Source: an uncultured Saprospiraceae bacterium
GTDB taxonomy: Bacteria; Bacteroidota; Bacteroidia; Chitinophagales; Saprospiraceae
Length of the DNA stretch: 33,807 bases
Assembly (NCBI GenBank): GCA_938018185.1
Contig: CALIIW010000298.1
Span: forward strand, 1 to 33,807
Direction: 5' to 3'
Position numbers and translations under genes: made by a program. Numbering within the stretch: the first letter of the stretch is position 1; every line of letters starts with the position of its first letter. The notes under the pieces were generated by a model that made no database searches, was not told the DNA's origin, and saw nothing but the letters and a program-made list of their open reading frames with translations. Positions 8,410-16,368 of the stretch are shown one piece after another.

Positions 8410-11400
8410 ATGAAAAGCTCAACGATTACTCTAATACTACTCTTATTTGTCACTTCTCTTTATTCACAAGAATGCTCCATAGAAAATCTTCATGCTGAAA
8501 TCGCTTCAGATTGCTATGATGATGGCACATTCGATCTTGATCTTGAATTTGATATCACGAACGGAAACAATAGTGGTTTTGATGTTTTTGTAAACGATGT
8601 CTTTTTCAAATATTTTCCTGAATACCCAAACCCGTTTGTTCGTTTAGAAAATGTTTTCAGAGGAAATGGTTCTGAATTGCTCCTTAGCGTTCAAGACAAT
8701 GACAACCCGGATTGCACAGCACATACTTTTTTGGCTTTACCTGATTGTCCAGGTGCCTGTAGCTTAGATAATTTGACAGTTGAATTTATTGAATGTAACC
8801 TTTTTACAGGCAATTATACTGCGATGGTAAACTGGACGCATGATTATGATAATTTCACACAGTTCACTATACATTTTAATGATACCTATTATGGTACATG
8901 GAATACAGGGATGGATTTACCAATTCCATTTGGGTTTTTAGGTTCTAATAATCCCAACAGCTTTGATGTTTTGAAAGTATGCAGCAACAATTCTCAAGAT
9001 TGTTGTATTGAGTATCAATACCCGTCTCCTGATTGTACTACAACCGAATGTATTATTGGAGAACTATTCCTAGAAGAAAGAACTGCTTGCGACGCAGCTG
9101 GCCAATATTATATTTATCCTGGATTCACTTCGGTAAATTTATCAGAGAATGTTACTATTTCAATTAATGGGGAAGATCAAGGTGTATTTAGCACAGAACA
9201 ATTTGGATATGAGATCGGCCCATTTAATGGGAATGGGGAATACTATCAAATAACCATTTGCGATGCTCAAAATCCAGAATGTTGCAAGACCGATACAATC
9301 CAATCAGCCTATTGTGAACCTTTAGACGAATGTCAAATCAATCATCTTGTGGTAGAAAAAGATTGCTTAGGTGATGGTACATTTAATTTGCATGTTGCTT
9401 TTGACCATGCATTCACTTCAGAAACAGTTTCAATTTTTATAAATTCCGATGACTTCGGTCAATTTGAAGTTTATGAGCAACCAATTATTTTAGGACCGAT
9501 TCAAGAAGATGTATTTATAAATTCTATTTCCGTGATTGATATAGCGGATGAGGAATGCAATGCCATCATAGATGTAGACTTTATACCTTGTAGCGTCGAT
9601 TCCTGTCTAATTCAAATAGCAAATGCTGCAAAATTCTGTGATGGAGCGAATGATTTTATTTCGCTTGAATACATTCATCAAACAGCAAATCCAAATAGTA
9701 ATACAAGTTTTTATGTAAACGGTGAATATATAACATCCAATAATGAATTCAATAATTTTGTTTCAATTTCATTATCAGATTTACCTAGCCCAACTGACAA
9801 TACTTATACTGTTGTAATTTTAGATGACAGCGACAATAGCTGCCAAGATGAGATTACTATATGTGGTGTTCTTGGTTGTGATTTTAATTGCACTATTACA
9901 GAACTAACTGTTGAGAAAGAATGCCTTTCTAATGGTTCATTCTTTTTAGAAGTTTCCGCAACATCCTTCTTTGGAATAGAAGAAGTTGTTATTACAGGAA
10001 ATGGCACAAACTATGGCACATTTGATTTTATAGAACAACCATTCATACTTGGACCTTTTGAAGCAGGTACATTCGTCAACGAATTAACACTGACTAATGC
10101 AGCAAACGAAATTTGTCAAGCATGCATTCAGTTTGAGCCTTTTCATTGTGACACTGAGCCTTGCAGCATTTCCAATATACAATATGAGCAAGAATGTATA
10201 GATGGATCTTATTATTTCAACATCACTTATGACCATAGTTTAACTTCTGGTGTTGTTAGTTTATTTGGGAACGGAAATGCTTACGGAGATTTTTCTACCG
10301 AAGAACAGCCAATTATTTTGGGCCCTTTTAATCCAAGTGATTCAATCAATGAATTGGTTATTATTGACAACTTAAATCCTAATTGTAGTTCAGATACAGA
10401 ATTGTTTTTTCATTCTTGTGAAGAATGTCATATTAACATTATTAGTGCCTCTAAATATTGTGATGGCGCTAATGACTTTATCGTTTTGGATTATATACAT
10501 GAATCTTTTGCACAGGGCTCTTCTACCCTCTTTTATGTAAATGATGTGCTTGTAGGATCTAATAATGAAACCAACAATGAAATTACGATTACGCTATCTG
10601 ATTTACCAAACACCTTAGCCAATACCTATACGGTTACAGTGGTTGATGAGGCAAATCCATCTTGTCAAGATGTTATCACAATTTGTGGCGTTGCAGGCTG
10701 TGATTTTAATTGTACCATTGAAGAGTTATATTATGAAACAGAATGTTTACCGGATGGAACTTATTATTTGAATGTATTCGCAAGTAATGCTTTTGGAATA
10801 GATCAAGTTATACTGACAGGCAACGGCCAAGTCTATGGCACATTTGATTTTGCAGATCAACCATTTCATCTTGGACCATTTACTGCAGATGACTTAGTTA
10901 CGGAAATAACAATAACAGCCTTGAATAATGAACTTTGTCAGAGTTGTATTCAGTTTGATCAAATTGAGTGTGATTTTACAGAATGTACTTTAGATGGTTT
11001 AGAAGTTTATAACCTAACTTGTGATTCTTTAGATATGTCTTATAGCATGAACATTGATTTTGAACATGTTAATGCTGGCCCTACTTATAGTGTATTTGTA
11101 AATGGTATACGACATGGAAGTTATTCATTTTCAAATGGATCGTCACTAAGTTTAGGAGGCATAATACCAAGAGCTAATTCTGATTATGATATCATTCAAG
11201 TATGTGCAAATAATATTGAAGATTGTTGTACAGTGTTAGAATATCTACCTCCTTCTTGTGGACCTGATGCATGTTACCTTGACATCCATAATGCAGAGGT
11301 AATTTGCGATGGCCCTGTGGTTTACATCGAGATGGCGTATACCTATTTGAATCCTTTCTCTGAAGCACATTTTTACGTAAACGGAGAATTATATGAGCAA

Positions 11401-14400
11401 TCTAATGCAACGGGTCAACAATTAGGAATCCAACTTGGACCTATCCCTATTAATCCTGATGGTGTTTATGAGATCGCTGTTTTTGACGCGGAACAAGAAG
11501 GATGTCATGCCATATTAACTTTGAATAATTCTTGCGGACAAGACTGTTTTATTGGCGAAATTTTGGTAGATCAAGAGTGTCTAAATGATAGCTTATACAA
11601 CATCTATCTAAGCTTTGAATTTGGGTGGAATACCACATCAGTGCAAATCATCGGTAATGGGCAGGACTACGGAATATTCGATGCCTTTAACCAGCCAATT
11701 GAGCTTGGCACTTTTACTAATGATAATTTAATAAACGAGTTTATAATAATTGATATTCACAACCCAGATTGTCGAAATGAAGTAATTTTCGAACCTACTG
11801 AATGTGATGAGTTGCATGGAGAATGTAACTTAAGAGATCTTGAGATAATCAACTTAGTTTGCGATTATGACAATAGAACATACAGCATTGAAGGGAATTT
11901 CATCTTCAATAATCCTAACAATGATTATTATGAAATTTTCGTAAATGATGAATTGAGAGAGTATCTTCCCTTTGCCGAAGGGGGACACTTTATTGTGGAG
12001 GGTATTTCTTCGAATCCAAATACACAAATTGATATAATAAAGATTTGTGTAAATGATAATCCAGATTGTTGTGTTGAGTATGAATTCACACCGCCAAACT
12101 GTGATATTGACATGGGAGATTGCCTAGTTAACGTATGGGGATATTATGTAATTTGTGATGGGCCAGTAAGCTATCTCGACATTAATTATGCTTACTTAAA
12201 TCCATTTTCTGAAGCTCATTTTTATGTGAATGGAAATTTCATTAGCGCTTCAAGTCAGACAGGAGAAGAATTATCTATATCACTTGGCCCCATACCTTCT
12301 ACACCAGGAGACATATACATTGTTGAAATTTTTGATGCAGAAGATGATGCCTGTTACACCGTGATAGACATTCTAGATGATTGTTTAACAGATTGCAATC
12401 TTTCAAACCTAACAGTTGACGTTATAGACTGCAATGAATCTACTGGTGTTTATTCCATGGAAGTAAACTTTAACCATCAGAATGTGCATTCAGGACAGTT
12501 TGATGTTTGGGTGAATAATGAATTTCACGATCAATATTCATTTACAGATCATCCTCCATTTGTTGTAGAAAATGTGAATCCTAGACCAAATTCTGATTTT
12601 GATATTATTAGAATTTGTTCAACCGATTCAATTGAGTGCTGTACAGTTTTAGAATATCTACAACCAGACTGTGAACAAAATGGTGCATGCTTCATTGATA
12701 TTTTGGAATACAATGTAATTTGTGATGGACCAGTCACCTATATTGAAATTCAATATGCTTATTTAAATCCATTTTCTGAAGCACACTTTGCAGTCAATGG
12801 AGATTATGTAACTTCTTCAAGTGAAACAGGTGACCTCTTATCGATTACTTTAGGGCCAATCCCTACTGTGTCTGGAGAATTCTTGTTTGTAGAAGCATAC
12901 GATGCGGAGTTGGATGCCTGTTATGATGCAATAGAATTTGTAAACGATTGTTCTGAAGAATGCCATATTGGCGAAATAATGGTAGAACAAGATTGTCAAG
13001 CAGATGGAACATACTTTCTTTATGTGTACTTTGACTATTTCAATATTTCAGGCACTGTAACGGTTAGAGGCAATGGCCAACTTTATGGTACCTATGCTAC
13101 AGACCAACTACAAATCATCTTAGGTCCATTCACAAACGAAGATGTAGTCAATGAACTTGTAATTTTTGACACGGAAAATGAAAACTGTAGATCAGTTGCT
13201 GCATTTGACTTAGAGGATTGTGAAGAGAATCATAATTGTGCTTTATCAGACCTAACAATAGATGTCTTAGGCTGTGACGAAGCTACTGGAGTATATAGCA
13301 TGGTAGTCAATTTCAACCATATCAATGTTGGCTCTGATCAATTTGATGTTTGGGTTAACAATGAATTTTACGATCAATATTCATTTGAAAATCAGCCACC
13401 ATTTGTAGTAGAAAGTATAAGTCCAAGACCGAATTCTGACTATGACATTATTCGAATTTGCGTAACGGATTCTATCGAATGCTGTACTGTTTTAGAATAC
13501 ATACAACCAGATTGCAATGAAACAGATGAATGTCAAATTAACGAAATAGTTGTGAATCACGAATGCTTAGACGATAACATGTATTTCCTATATGTAAGTT
13601 TTGACTTCTTGAACACTTCCGAATTTGTCACAATTGCTGGTAATGGAACAAGCTATGGTGAATTTAATATTTTTGAACAGCCAATAGAACTGGGGCCATT
13701 TGAGCCTGGAGAAATAATAAATGAATTTGTCATTCAAGACGTTCATTTAGATTGTTTTGGACTTGTTGAATTTGAAACAATTACTTGTGACGAAGAGCCA
13801 TGTGATATACGAGATATAGCAGTAGAAGCATACGATTGTGATCCAAGTACTGGTACTTATCAAATGGATGTTGAATTCATTTATGAAAATCCTGGAAACG
13901 ACTACTTTGAAGTATGGATTAATAACGACTACAAAGGATTCTATTTATTTAGTGATCATCCACCAATTAGTTTTGAAGGAATTAGCCCTAGACCAAATAG
14001 TGATTATGACATAATAAAGATCTGCGTAAATGATGATCCTGATTGTTGTATGGAGTATGAATATATGGCTCCCGAATGTGAGGAAGAAGGTCCTTGTGAA
14101 ATAGGTGTACCTGACGTCAATGTTGAGTGTTTACCTGATGGAACTTTCTATGCTTATCTAACAGCCTCTTATGCCAATGTTAGCAACTTTGTTATCATCA
14201 CTACGAATGGTGTTGTTCACGGAGAATTTAACATTGAGAACCAGCCATTCAAGATTGGGCCTTTGCCTGGAGATGGGACGACTATTTATGAGTTCGAGGT
14301 AGTTGATGCATTCCATGAAGACTGCGGTAATTCTGTTGAAATTGGGATAGTGGATTGTGAAAAAGAAGAAGATTGTGCGCTATTTGATGTTGACATTTTT

Positions 14401-15216
14401 GTCTCCGATTGTGATGAAGCTACTAACACATACGATGCTATTGTAAACTTTAGCTACATAAATCCAACGAATAATTTATATGACGTTTGGGTAAATAACG
14501 AATACTACGATTTCTTTAGTTTTGACGATGGTCCTCCTTTTGAAATAAAGGATATTAAGCCACGAGAGAATTCGGATTATGAGCATATCAAAATTTGCAT
14601 GAATGACAATGAAGACTGTTGCATTGAATTTGAATTCCTAAGGCCTACTTGTTTAGAAACTGCAAATACTGATAACGATGCTCGAATCACCAATGTAACT
14701 ATTGAAACTTTAGATTGTAATGATGCAAATAGTACTTATTCAATCAATATAGACTTTGATACAGAAAACTACAGTGGTACCAATTTCAGACTTTGGGTAA
14801 ATGATGTTCAAATGCCAAATATCAGTATGGCAGAATTGCCTGCGATATACACAGGCATAAGCCCTTTGCCAAATACTACAATTGATCACATTAAAATTTG
14901 TATTGGTGATCAAGATGAAGTTTGCGTTGATATGGAGTATGATCAACCAGATTGTTTGTTTACCGGAATTGCGGTTCTTGAAGAATTTAAGCAAATAAAA
15001 CTTTATCCTAATCCAACAGATGGAATTATAAATCTTGACCAATTGCCTATTAACACGAGTTCGATTGAGATTTTTGACAACTTAGGTAGACAAAGAGTAA
15101 GGTTAATTCAAAATATGGAACTAATAAATGTCTCTAACTTAGAAAAAGGTATTTACTTTGTGAAGGTAGTTACGAAAGAAAATCACTATCATACACTTAA
15201 ATTTATCAAGAACTAA
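8410..15216 (+). CDS. Giant secreted 23-module cysteine-rich protein with T9SS sorting domain
   Basis: This 2268-residue protein has a signal peptide (cleavage near SLYS|QE, residue 19). Residues 22-2182 are 23 consecutive modules of about 88-101 residues. The C-terminal type A T9SS sorting domain (about 2194-2268) is recognised by KLYPNPTDG, an IEIFDNLGR-like strand and a final VSNLEKGIYFVKV stretch. It is therefore exported across the outer membrane and held on the surface or released. Modules are beta-rich and acidic, each with four to six cysteines. In 22 of 23 the module opens with Cys, and the preceding one closes with Cys a few residues earlier. I do not recognise the module as a named family; it most resembles an Ig/FN3-like beta sandwich. 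A structural or adhesive role is likely. No catalytic motif was seen. Its stop overlaps the next gene's start (TAATG). Confidence 0.93.
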   Translation: MKSSTITLILLLFVTSLYSQECSIENLHAEIASDCYDDGTFDLDLEFDITNGNNSGFDVFVNDVFFKYFPEYPNPFVRLENVFRGNGSELLLSVQDNDNPDCTAHTFLALPDCPGACSLDNLTVEFIECNLFTGNYTAMVNWTHDYDNFTQFTIHFNDTYYGTWNTGMDLPIPFGFLGSNNPNSFDVLKVCSNNSQDCCIEYQYPSPDCTTTECIIGELFLEERTACDAAGQYYIYPGFTSVNLSENVTISINGEDQGVFSTEQFGYEIGPFNGNGEYYQITICDAQNPECCKTDTIQSAYCEPLDECQINHLVVEKDCLGDGTFNLHVAFDHAFTSETVSIFINSDDFGQFEVYEQPIILGPIQEDVFINSISVIDIADEECNAIIDVDFIPCSVDSCLIQIANAAKFCDGANDFISLEYIHQTANPNSNTSFYVNGEYITSNNEFNNFVSISLSDLPSPTDNTYTVVILDDSDNSCQDEITICGVLGCDFNCTITELTVEKECLSNGSFFLEVSATSFFGIEEVVITGNGTNYGTFDFIEQPFILGPFEAGTFVNELTLTNAANEICQACIQFEPFHCDTEPCSISNIQYEQECIDGSYYFNITYDHSLTSGVVSLFGNGNAYGDFSTEEQPIILGPFNPSDSINELVIIDNLNPNCSSDTELFFHSCEECHINIISASKYCDGANDFIVLDYIHESFAQGSSTLFYVNDVLVGSNNETNNEITITLSDLPNTLANTYTVTVVDEANPSCQDVITICGVAGCDFNCTIEELYYETECLPDGTYYLNVFASNAFGIDQVILTGNGQVYGTFDFADQPFHLGPFTADDLVTEITITALNNELCQSCIQFDQIECDFTECTLDGLEVYNLTCDSLDMSYSMNIDFEHVNAGPTYSVFVNGIRHGSYSFSNGSSLSLGGIIPRANSDYDIIQVCANNIEDCCTVLEYLPPSCGPDACYLDIHNAEVICDGPVVYIEMAYTYLNPFSEAHFYVNGELYEQSNATGQQLGIQLGPIPINPDGVYEIAVFDAEQEGCHAILTLNNSCGQDCFIGEILVDQECLNDSLYNIYLSFEFGWNTTSVQIIGNGQDYGIFDAFNQPIELGTFTNDNLINEFIIIDIHNPDCRNEVIFEPTECDELHGECNLRDLEIINLVCDYDNRTYSIEGNFIFNNPNNDYYEIFVNDELREYLPFAEGGHFIVEGISSNPNTQIDIIKICVNDNPDCCVEYEFTPPNCDIDMGDCLVNVWGYYVICDGPVSYLDINYAYLNPFSEAHFYVNGNFISASSQTGEELSISLGPIPSTPGDIYIVEIFDAEDDACYTVIDILDDCLTDCNLSNLTVDVIDCNESTGVYSMEVNFNHQNVHSGQFDVWVNNEFHDQYSFTDHPPFVVENVNPRPNSDFDIIRICSTDSIECCTVLEYLQPDCEQNGACFIDILEYNVICDGPVTYIEIQYAYLNPFSEAHFAVNGDYVTSSSETGDLLSITLGPIPTVSGEFLFVEAYDAELDACYDAIEFVNDCSEECHIGEIMVEQDCQADGTYFLYVYFDYFNISGTVTVRGNGQLYGTYATDQLQIILGPFTNEDVVNELVIFDTENENCRSVAAFDLEDCEENHNCALSDLTIDVLGCDEATGVYSMVVNFNHINVGSDQFDVWVNNEFYDQYSFENQPPFVVESISPRPNSDYDIIRICVTDSIECCTVLEYIQPDCNETDECQINEIVVNHECLDDNMYFLYVSFDFLNTSEFVTIAGNGTSYGEFNIFEQPIELGPFEPGEIINEFVIQDVHLDCFGLVEFETITCDEEPCDIRDIAVEAYDCDPSTGTYQMDVEFIYENPGNDYFEVWINNDYKGFYLFSDHPPISFEGISPRPNSDYDIIKICVNDDPDCCMEYEYMAPECEEEGPCEIGVPDVNVECLPDGTFYAYLTASYANVSNFVIITTNGVVHGEFNIENQPFKIGPLPGDGTTIYEFEVVDAFHEDCGNSVEIGIVDCEKEEDCALFDVDIFVSDCDEATNTYDAIVNFSYINPTNNLYDVWVNNEYYDFFSFDDGPPFEIKDIKPRENSDYEHIKICMNDNEDCCIEFEFLRPTCLETANTDNDARITNVTIETLDCNDANSTYSINIDFDTENYSGTNFRLWVNDVQMPNISMAELPAIYTGISPLPNTTIDHIKICIGDQDEVCVDMEYDQPDCLFTGIAVLEEFKQIKLYPNPTDGIINLDQLPINTSSIEIFDNLGRQRVRLIQNMELINVSNLEKGIYFVKVVTKENHYHTLKFIKN
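8473..14955 (+). repeat. 23 tandem protein modules in three classes
   Basis: Module first residues are 22, 117, 214, 308, 399, 494, 585, 673, 768, 859, 955, 1046, 1139, 1238, 1329, 1427, 1518, 1610, 1708, 1798, 1896, 1989 and 2090 (end 2182). Class A (modules 5, 8, 11, 14, 16) has a CDG near the start and, in 11, 14 and 16, YLNPFSEAHF. Class B (4, 6, 7, 9, 12, 17, 19, 21) has GNG..YG.F....QP..LGPF. Class C (2, 10, 13, 15, 18, 20, 22, 23) has VWVNNE and RPNSDYDIIRIC, and all but 23 have a CC doublet. Modules 1 and 3 are intermediate. C-A and C-A-B are recurring runs. Synonymous sites differ between copies, so the DNA repeats are old even where the protein is nearly identical. Confidence 0.88.
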
Positions 15217-16049
15217 TGTTTAAAGGAACAGCCTTATATGAGATATTCTCCATGACAGGATATTGGTATAAGACTTTTTCAACAAAAACACAAAATCAAA
15301 TTATCACGAAATACTGTTTTGGATCTGATCCAAAGCAGTATTTTCTATTATATGCTCCTCTTGAGATAGACCCAACTAAGCCACTGATACTCTATTATCA
15401 TGGTGGTGGGTGGCTTTTTGGTAAACCAGAAATATTTGCTAAAAAAGCAGCCATCTTCAATAAATTAGGTTATCAGGTAATTATTCCATCTTACAGAAAA
15501 CTACCTAGGTATAACTATACGCATATGCGGGAAGATTTGAATCTAAGCCTCAAGAAATTGCAGCAATTAAAAAAGGATGGCAGTTTAGTTTTTGATAAAA
15601 TCATATTGGGAGGTACTTCAGCTGGCGGTCATTTAGTCAGTCTAATATACTATCATAAAGCCATATTAGAGAAATACGGATTTAAACAGGAAGATTTTAT
15701 CGGATTATTTTTAACTGCTCCTCCCTTGGATCTTTCACAGATGAAACATAGTCCTGTATTGAGTTTACTTGCAGGCAAACGGAGCAAACAGAAATTTCAT
15801 GATGCCTCCCCTATTAATTATTTGAGTGAATCTGCTCCCATCAAAATATTTTGTATCCATGGGACAAAAGATGGTTTGGTGCAGTTTAAAGCAAGTGAAA
15901 CCTTTTTAAATCACTTCGAAAAGAAGTTTCCTACACTTTTAACAAGAATAAACTTGAAAAATTATGGTCACATCCAATCTGCATCTTGGGCACATACTGA
16001 CAATTATTTACGTCAGGAACTTATAAAATTCATTCAAAGTTGCCAATAA
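15216..16049 (+). CDS. Alpha/beta hydrolase, HSL/esterase-like
   Basis: The 277-residue protein shows the hormone-sensitive-lipase type oxyanion motif HGGGW (62-66), nucleophile elbow GTSAGG with Ser135, acid Asp219 in HGTKDGL and His252 in NYGHIQS, in the family order and spacing. Members hydrolyse short-chain or acyl/carbohydrate esters; the substrate here is unknown. There is no convincing signal peptide (MFKGTALYEIF... is only mildly hydrophobic), so it is probably cytoplasmic. The ATG shares one base with the TAA of the giant secreted protein (TAATG), which implies translational coupling. That pairing with a surface protein is unusual. A 319-base leader of the next operon follows. Confidence 0.87.
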   Translation: MFKGTALYEIFSMTGYWYKTFSTKTQNQIITKYCFGSDPKQYFLLYAPLEIDPTKPLILYYHGGGWLFGKPEIFAKKAAIFNKLGYQVIIPSYRKLPRYNYTHMREDLNLSLKKLQQLKKDGSLVFDKIILGGTSAGGHLVSLIYYHKAILEKYGFKQEDFIGLFLTAPPLDLSQMKHSPVLSLLAGKRSKQKFHDASPINYLSESAPIKIFCIHGTKDGLVQFKASETFLNHFEKKFPTLLTRINLKNYGHIQSASWAHTDNYLRQELIKFIQSCQ

Positions 16050-16368
16050 AAATGGCGGCTCAATGTAGCAGTTAAAGGATATCAAATGAGATTACATCTA
16101 TATAACCTTGAAGAATAGGTAGTTCTAGTTAAGCTTACACTAACTTGAATAAAAAATGTAATACGCTGTCATAAACTATTTTATTGCTGTTTATCAAAAT
16201 ACAATTTTTGACATATAAATGTTATGAGTGTCACGCTTTCAAAAATCACATGAAAAAATAAATCCAGAGTAGTTATATAATACAATTAGCAACGTAAAAT
16301 CATAACCATGAAAAATTATTAGGCAGACTAGCATTGGCTGGTTTGCCTTTTTTCATCAAAAACTAAGT
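16050..16368 (+). promoter_or_regulatory. Long AT-rich leader of the TPR/exopolysaccharide operon
   Basis: There is no gene of size in these 319 bases. They hold a four-codon frame ATG AAA AAT TAT TAG (16308-16322) whose stop codon ends on the first base of a strong intrinsic hairpin, and a TATAAT-like box near 16275. I looked for c-di-GMP (GEMM) and other common riboswitch cores and saw none. Confidence 0.4.
16322..16353 (+). terminator. Intrinsic terminator or attenuator just before the TPR gene
   Basis: The arms GGCAGACTAGC (16322-16332) and GCTGGTTTGCC (16337-16347) pair over all 11 positions, with two G-U pairs, around the loop ATTG. Six T follow (16348-16353). It lies only 15 bases before the proposed start codon of the TPR gene. 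It either ends the upstream giant-protein/esterase transcript or attenuates the exopolysaccharide operon. Confidence 0.72.

Noticed and set aside
14740-15042. 100-codon minus-strand frame inside the giant gene
   Set aside because: Shadow of the strongly coding plus-strand frame; no start context or motif.
16050-16320. c-di-GMP or other riboswitch in the leader of the exopolysaccharide operon
   Set aside because: No recognisable aptamer core such as the GEMM consensus was seen; only the terminal hairpin is clear.
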